Positions 6,858 to 8,511 of a stretch of 8,511 bases of DNA are shown piece by piece. A model generated the notes under the pieces. The model searched no databases. It saw nothing but the letters and a program-made list of their open reading frames with translations, and was not told the origin of the DNA. Position 1 is the first letter of the stretch, and every line of letters begins with the position of its first letter. A program made the position numbers and the translations under genes. This DNA is from Treponema sp. (GTDB taxonomy: Bacteria; Spirochaetota; Spirochaetia; Treponematales; Breznakiellaceae): the NCBI GenBank assembly GCA_031259345.1, contig JAIRLQ010000065.1, forward strand, positions 1 through 8,511, given 5' to 3'.

Positions 6858-7268
6858 TTAAGCCCCTATCCGCTTGCCCAAAGCTTCGGCCTGCGGCCCG
6901 TTAAGGATAATTTCACTCCAGTTAATCATCATTCCTTCTTTTTCCATGGCCTTCATCAAATTGGAAAGGGCCTTGTTAATAAAAAAGGGGCCTGTTTTTT
7001 TAAGGAAGGCCGAACTTTTTTTCCCCTGGAGCCCCGAGCCTCCGCCCAGTACTTTTGTCAGCGCCTCGGGCATTTTACCCCCCCACAAAGAGACGGCCTC
7101 GGCGCAGACCGCGACATATTCGTACCCCGGAAGGCGGAACCCGTCTTCGGTCCAGGCATCAATTATATCAACCCTGTGCCCCATGGATTCCATGCCCCTG
7201 GCCAGGGATTTGACATATTCAGGCGTCCCCATACGGCGGGCGGGAACGCTTACAACGGCGATTCTCAT
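6858..7268 (-). CDS. Small flavodoxin-like protein, function unknown
   Basis: A 136-residue protein that I cannot assign to a named family with confidence. The pattern is alternating strand and helix: MRIAVVSVPA, a loop and helix (GTPEYVKSLARGMESMG), HRVDIIDAW, then YEYVAVCAEAVSLWGGKMPEALTKVL, then GKKSSAFLKK followed by a helix around NKALSNLMKAMEKEG. This resembles the flavodoxin-like fold, in which the first loop would bind the FMN phosphate, but the usual Ser/Thr-x-Thr-Gly-x-Thr loop is replaced by VPARRMGTPEYVK, so FMN binding is doubtful. No signal peptide or membrane segment is visible; it should be cytoplasmic. The ATG has AGGAG six bases upstream, overlapping the stop of the UspA-like gene (9-bp gap). 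Its place between a stress protein and a J-protein is the only functional hint. Confidence 0.8.
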   Translation of the reverse strand: MRIAVVSVPARRMGTPEYVKSLARGMESMGHRVDIIDAWTEDGFRLPGYEYVAVCAEAVSLWGGKMPEALTKVLGGGSGLQGKKSSAFLKKTGPFFINKALSNLMKAMEKEGMMINWSEIILNGPQAEALGKRIGA

Positions 7269-7277
7269 AAATAACTC

Positions 7278-7760
7278 CTATGCCTGTTTATAAATCTGAT
7301 CGATAGCGGGTTCTTTGGCAAGCAAAACAGAACATTTGGCGTTTACCATTATTTCCCGGTGAGAATGGGAAATAATATCCCTGGCGCTGCGGTCTTTTTC
7401 CCAGCCCCCAAGGACGATAAGATCTGCCTTGCGCTCATCCGCGGCGGTAAGTATTTCGGTATACACCGCCCCCCGGCGGATTTCCCGCTCTACTTTGACA
7501 CCCTTGGCACGGGCAAGCTCTTCCACAAAAGAAAGGTAACGCTCGCCATTGGCTTCGAGGCTCCGCTCGTAATCCTGACTTTCTTCCTGAATAAAGATTT
7601 TGCTTAAAGTGAGCTGCCTGATGGTAGCGGTATCCACCACATACACAGCGGACAACCGGCATTTGTAGAACTTCGCCATTACGATGGCATACTTGGCGGC
7701 TAAAATGGAAGCGTCTGATCCGGTAATCGCGACTACAATGTTGGAAAAAAGCGGCTTCAT
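7278..7760 (-). CDS. Universal stress protein (UspA) family protein
   Basis: A 160-residue single-domain Usp with the alpha/beta fold: NIVVAITGSDASILAAKYAI at 7-26, a second strand CRLSAVYVVDTA (34-45), a long helical insert (46-88), then VKVEREIRRGAVYTEILTAA and KADLIVLGGWEK (111-122), ending in CSVLLA. Usp proteins act in the cytoplasm in stress survival, often as dimers. In ATP-binding members the penultimate loop is Gly-x2-Gly-x9-Gly-Ser/Thr; here GGWEKDRSARDIISHSHREIM lacks the later glycine, and the usual first-strand aspartate (VAVDGS) is threonine, so this probably belongs to the non-ATP-binding type. The ATG overlaps the stop of the ATPase subunit D gene by four bases (ATGA), implying coupled translation. 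The partner or signal is unknown, and the family assignment is firmer than any role. Confidence 0.88.
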   Translation of the reverse strand: MKPLFSNIVVAITGSDASILAAKYAIVMAKFYKCRLSAVYVVDTATIRQLTLSKIFIQEESQDYERSLEANGERYLSFVEELARAKGVKVEREIRRGAVYTEILTAADERKADLIVLGGWEKDRSARDIISHSHREIMVNAKCSVLLAKEPAIDQIYKQA

Positions 7761-8380
7761 TCCTTTCCGGCCTTCCTTTTCAAAAGCTTACTGGTAAAGA
7801 AGGAATCCCTATCCTTCTCTTCAAGCGCAGATTCTATGTAGGTTTTTGTCTCCCTGGCAGTGGGGATGACCAGCTTTTCCAGGGCATTAACCCGCCGCTG
7901 TGTCTTTCGCACCTCCCGGGCAAGACGCCAGGCAATGGTCCTTACCGCCGCCAGCTCCGTCAGAATCTTTAATAACCCAAAGAATTCTACCACAGTTTCA
8001 TCACATTCGGCAAATGAATTCGCAGGAGAATATTTTAATACCGCGCTGGGAATTTTGACCTCCAGCCCCGGAAGGATCATTCCGGCGACGATTTCCCGCT
8101 TTTCCGTCAATTCAAACTGATAATGGATATTTCCGGAAAGCTTGTCCGCCCTTTCGCGCCCGACTACAATCAACATACGTTTTAGGGCGGGGTATGCTTC
8201 CGCCACCTTTGCGTCCAGGCTGCGCTCCAGCATTTTTACCTGTTCTACCTTGGACATCAGCTCCATTACAAGGATTTCACGCTTTTGTTCAAGAAGATCA
8301 TAACCTTCCAGAGCGGTATCCAGCCGCTCTTTTACCCTGATGAGATTGCTCTTTGTAGGCGCTATCTGTTCTTTGGGCAC
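7757..8380 (-). CDS. atpD (ntpD): V-type ATP synthase/ATPase subunit D
   Basis: Subunit D forms the central rotor stalk of a V/A-type ATPase, running inside the A3B3 head and turning with the membrane ring. The 207-residue product shows the family signatures: PTKSNLIRVKERLDTALEGYDLLEQKRE near the N-terminus (8-35) and RRVNALEKLVIP (162-173) with EEKDRDSFFTSK (187-198) near the C-terminus. Two long coiled-coil helices (about 10-65 and 135-195) flank a small beta-rich middle. The start is GTG at 8380-8378, with AAGGGGG five bases upstream. It is the first gene of the - strand operon visible here; at least 131 bp of non-coding palindromic sequence lies before it. Its 3' neighbour is a UspA-like gene, not the I or K subunit that often follows D. 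Whether the pump moves protons or sodium cannot be told from this subunit. Confidence 0.96.
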   Translation of the reverse strand: MPKEQIAPTKSNLIRVKERLDTALEGYDLLEQKREILVMELMSKVEQVKMLERSLDAKVAEAYPALKRMLIVVGRERADKLSGNIHYQFELTEKREIVAGMILPGLEVKIPSAVLKYSPANSFAECDETVVEFFGLLKILTELAAVRTIAWRLAREVRKTQRRVNALEKLVIPTARETKTYIESALEEKDRDSFFTSKLLKRKAGKE

Positions 8381-8385
8381 AAAAT

Positions 8386-8392
8386 CCCCCTT
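8386..8392 (-). promoter_or_regulatory. Ribosome binding site of the ATPase subunit D gene
   Basis: AAGGGGG on the - strand lies five bases before the GTG at 8380-8378. It supports the GTG start, which places PTKSNLIR at the usual distance from the N-terminus. It lies nine bases downstream of the short palindrome at 8402-8436, close enough for RNA structure there to affect ribosome access, although no complementary sequence masking it is visible. Confidence 0.7.
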
Positions 8393-8401
8393 CTAATTAG
8401 T

Positions 8402-8436
8402 GTCTGTCCACAAAGTCGGTTACTTTGCGGACAGAC
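8402..8436. repeat. Short palindrome upstream of subunit D gene
   Basis: GTCTGTCC at 8402-8409 is the exact reverse complement of GGACAGAC at 8429-8436. After one A/C mismatch, CAAAGT (8411-8416) pairs with ACTTTG (8422-8427), leaving a five-base loop at 8417-8421. The result is a 14-bp hairpin with one mismatch. No T-tract follows on the - strand, so it is not a standard terminator. Its right arm is also the left arm of the longer palindrome that follows. Confidence 0.75.
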
Positions 8437-8501
8437 CTTGCATTTGCTCCCGTTTTGTACCAAAACGGTGCGCAAAATGCCTTTTTTAAGGAAGTCTGTC
8501 C
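8429..8501. repeat. Long nested palindrome upstream of subunit D gene
   Basis: GGACAGAC (8429-8436) pairs with GTCTGTCC (8494-8501). Inside, CTT (8437-8439) pairs with AAG (8488-8490), GCATTTGC (8440-8447) pairs with GCAAAATGC (8472-8480) with one bulged base, and CCGTTTTG (8450-8457) pairs with CAAAACGG (8461-8468) around a three-base loop. The 73-base segment can form a single long hairpin or cruciform. It may be a small non-autonomous mobile repeat, a REP-like element or an RNA regulatory structure for the downstream ATPase genes. Confidence 0.7.
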
Positions 8502-8511
8502 ATAATGTGTC

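Noticed and set aside
8402..8501. Three copies of GTCTGTCC (one inverted) as a CRISPR array
   Set aside because: The repeats are only 8 bases, alternate in orientation and have unequal, self-complementary spacers; this is palindrome structure, not CRISPR.
1..8511. tRNA, rRNA, insertion sequence, phage or defence genes
   Set aside because: I looked for cloverleaf-like sequence, transposase or integrase motifs and nuclease or toxin genes on both strands and saw none.

Overview
This window looks like the chromosome of a spirochaete, most likely a Treponema of the moderate-GC (about 50%) type. That placement is inference. It rests on a V-type ATPase subunit D in a bacterium, a tight row of J-protein, methionine aminopeptidase and HtrA genes of the kind I associate with treponemes, an endonuclease-type MutL, and dispersed CTGTCC palindromes. 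The sequence alone does not prove the genus.

The content is two convergent gene blocks. Positions 1-415 hold no gene I can defend; near the end of this stretch is a candidate promoter unusually close to the first start codon. On the + strand, positions 416-3626 encode a DNA-repair operon: xseA and xseB (the two subunits of exonuclease VII) and mutL (the mismatch-repair mediator, with the metal-dependent endonuclease motifs). The start of mutL overlaps the end of xseB. The gap at 3627-3702 contains a palindrome lying between the convergent mutL and htrA genes.

On the - strand, reading from right to left, positions 8380-3703 encode V-type ATPase subunit D, a UspA-like protein, a small flavodoxin-like protein of unknown function, a J-domain protein with a C-terminal helical or TPR region, type I methionine aminopeptidase (map), and an HtrA/DegP-type envelope protease. 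The first five genes overlap by 4 bp or are 5-9 bp apart, so they are almost certainly one transcript. htrA follows after a 75-bp AT-rich gap and may also have its own promoter. Several products serve protein maturation and quality control (J-protein, N-terminal methionine removal, periplasmic protease/chaperone), alongside a stress protein and a piece of the ion-pumping ATPase.

At the right edge (8402-8501), upstream of the ATPase gene, are two overlapping palindromes. They share one arm and cannot both form at once. They share sequence words with the palindrome after mutL, which suggests a dispersed repeat family. Most of the window is conserved housekeeping sequence, and I see no clear new defence or mobile system. 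The points most worth a second look are the palindrome family, the ATPase-UspA coupling, the uncharacterised flavodoxin-like and J-protein genes, and the coupling of exonuclease VII to MutL.
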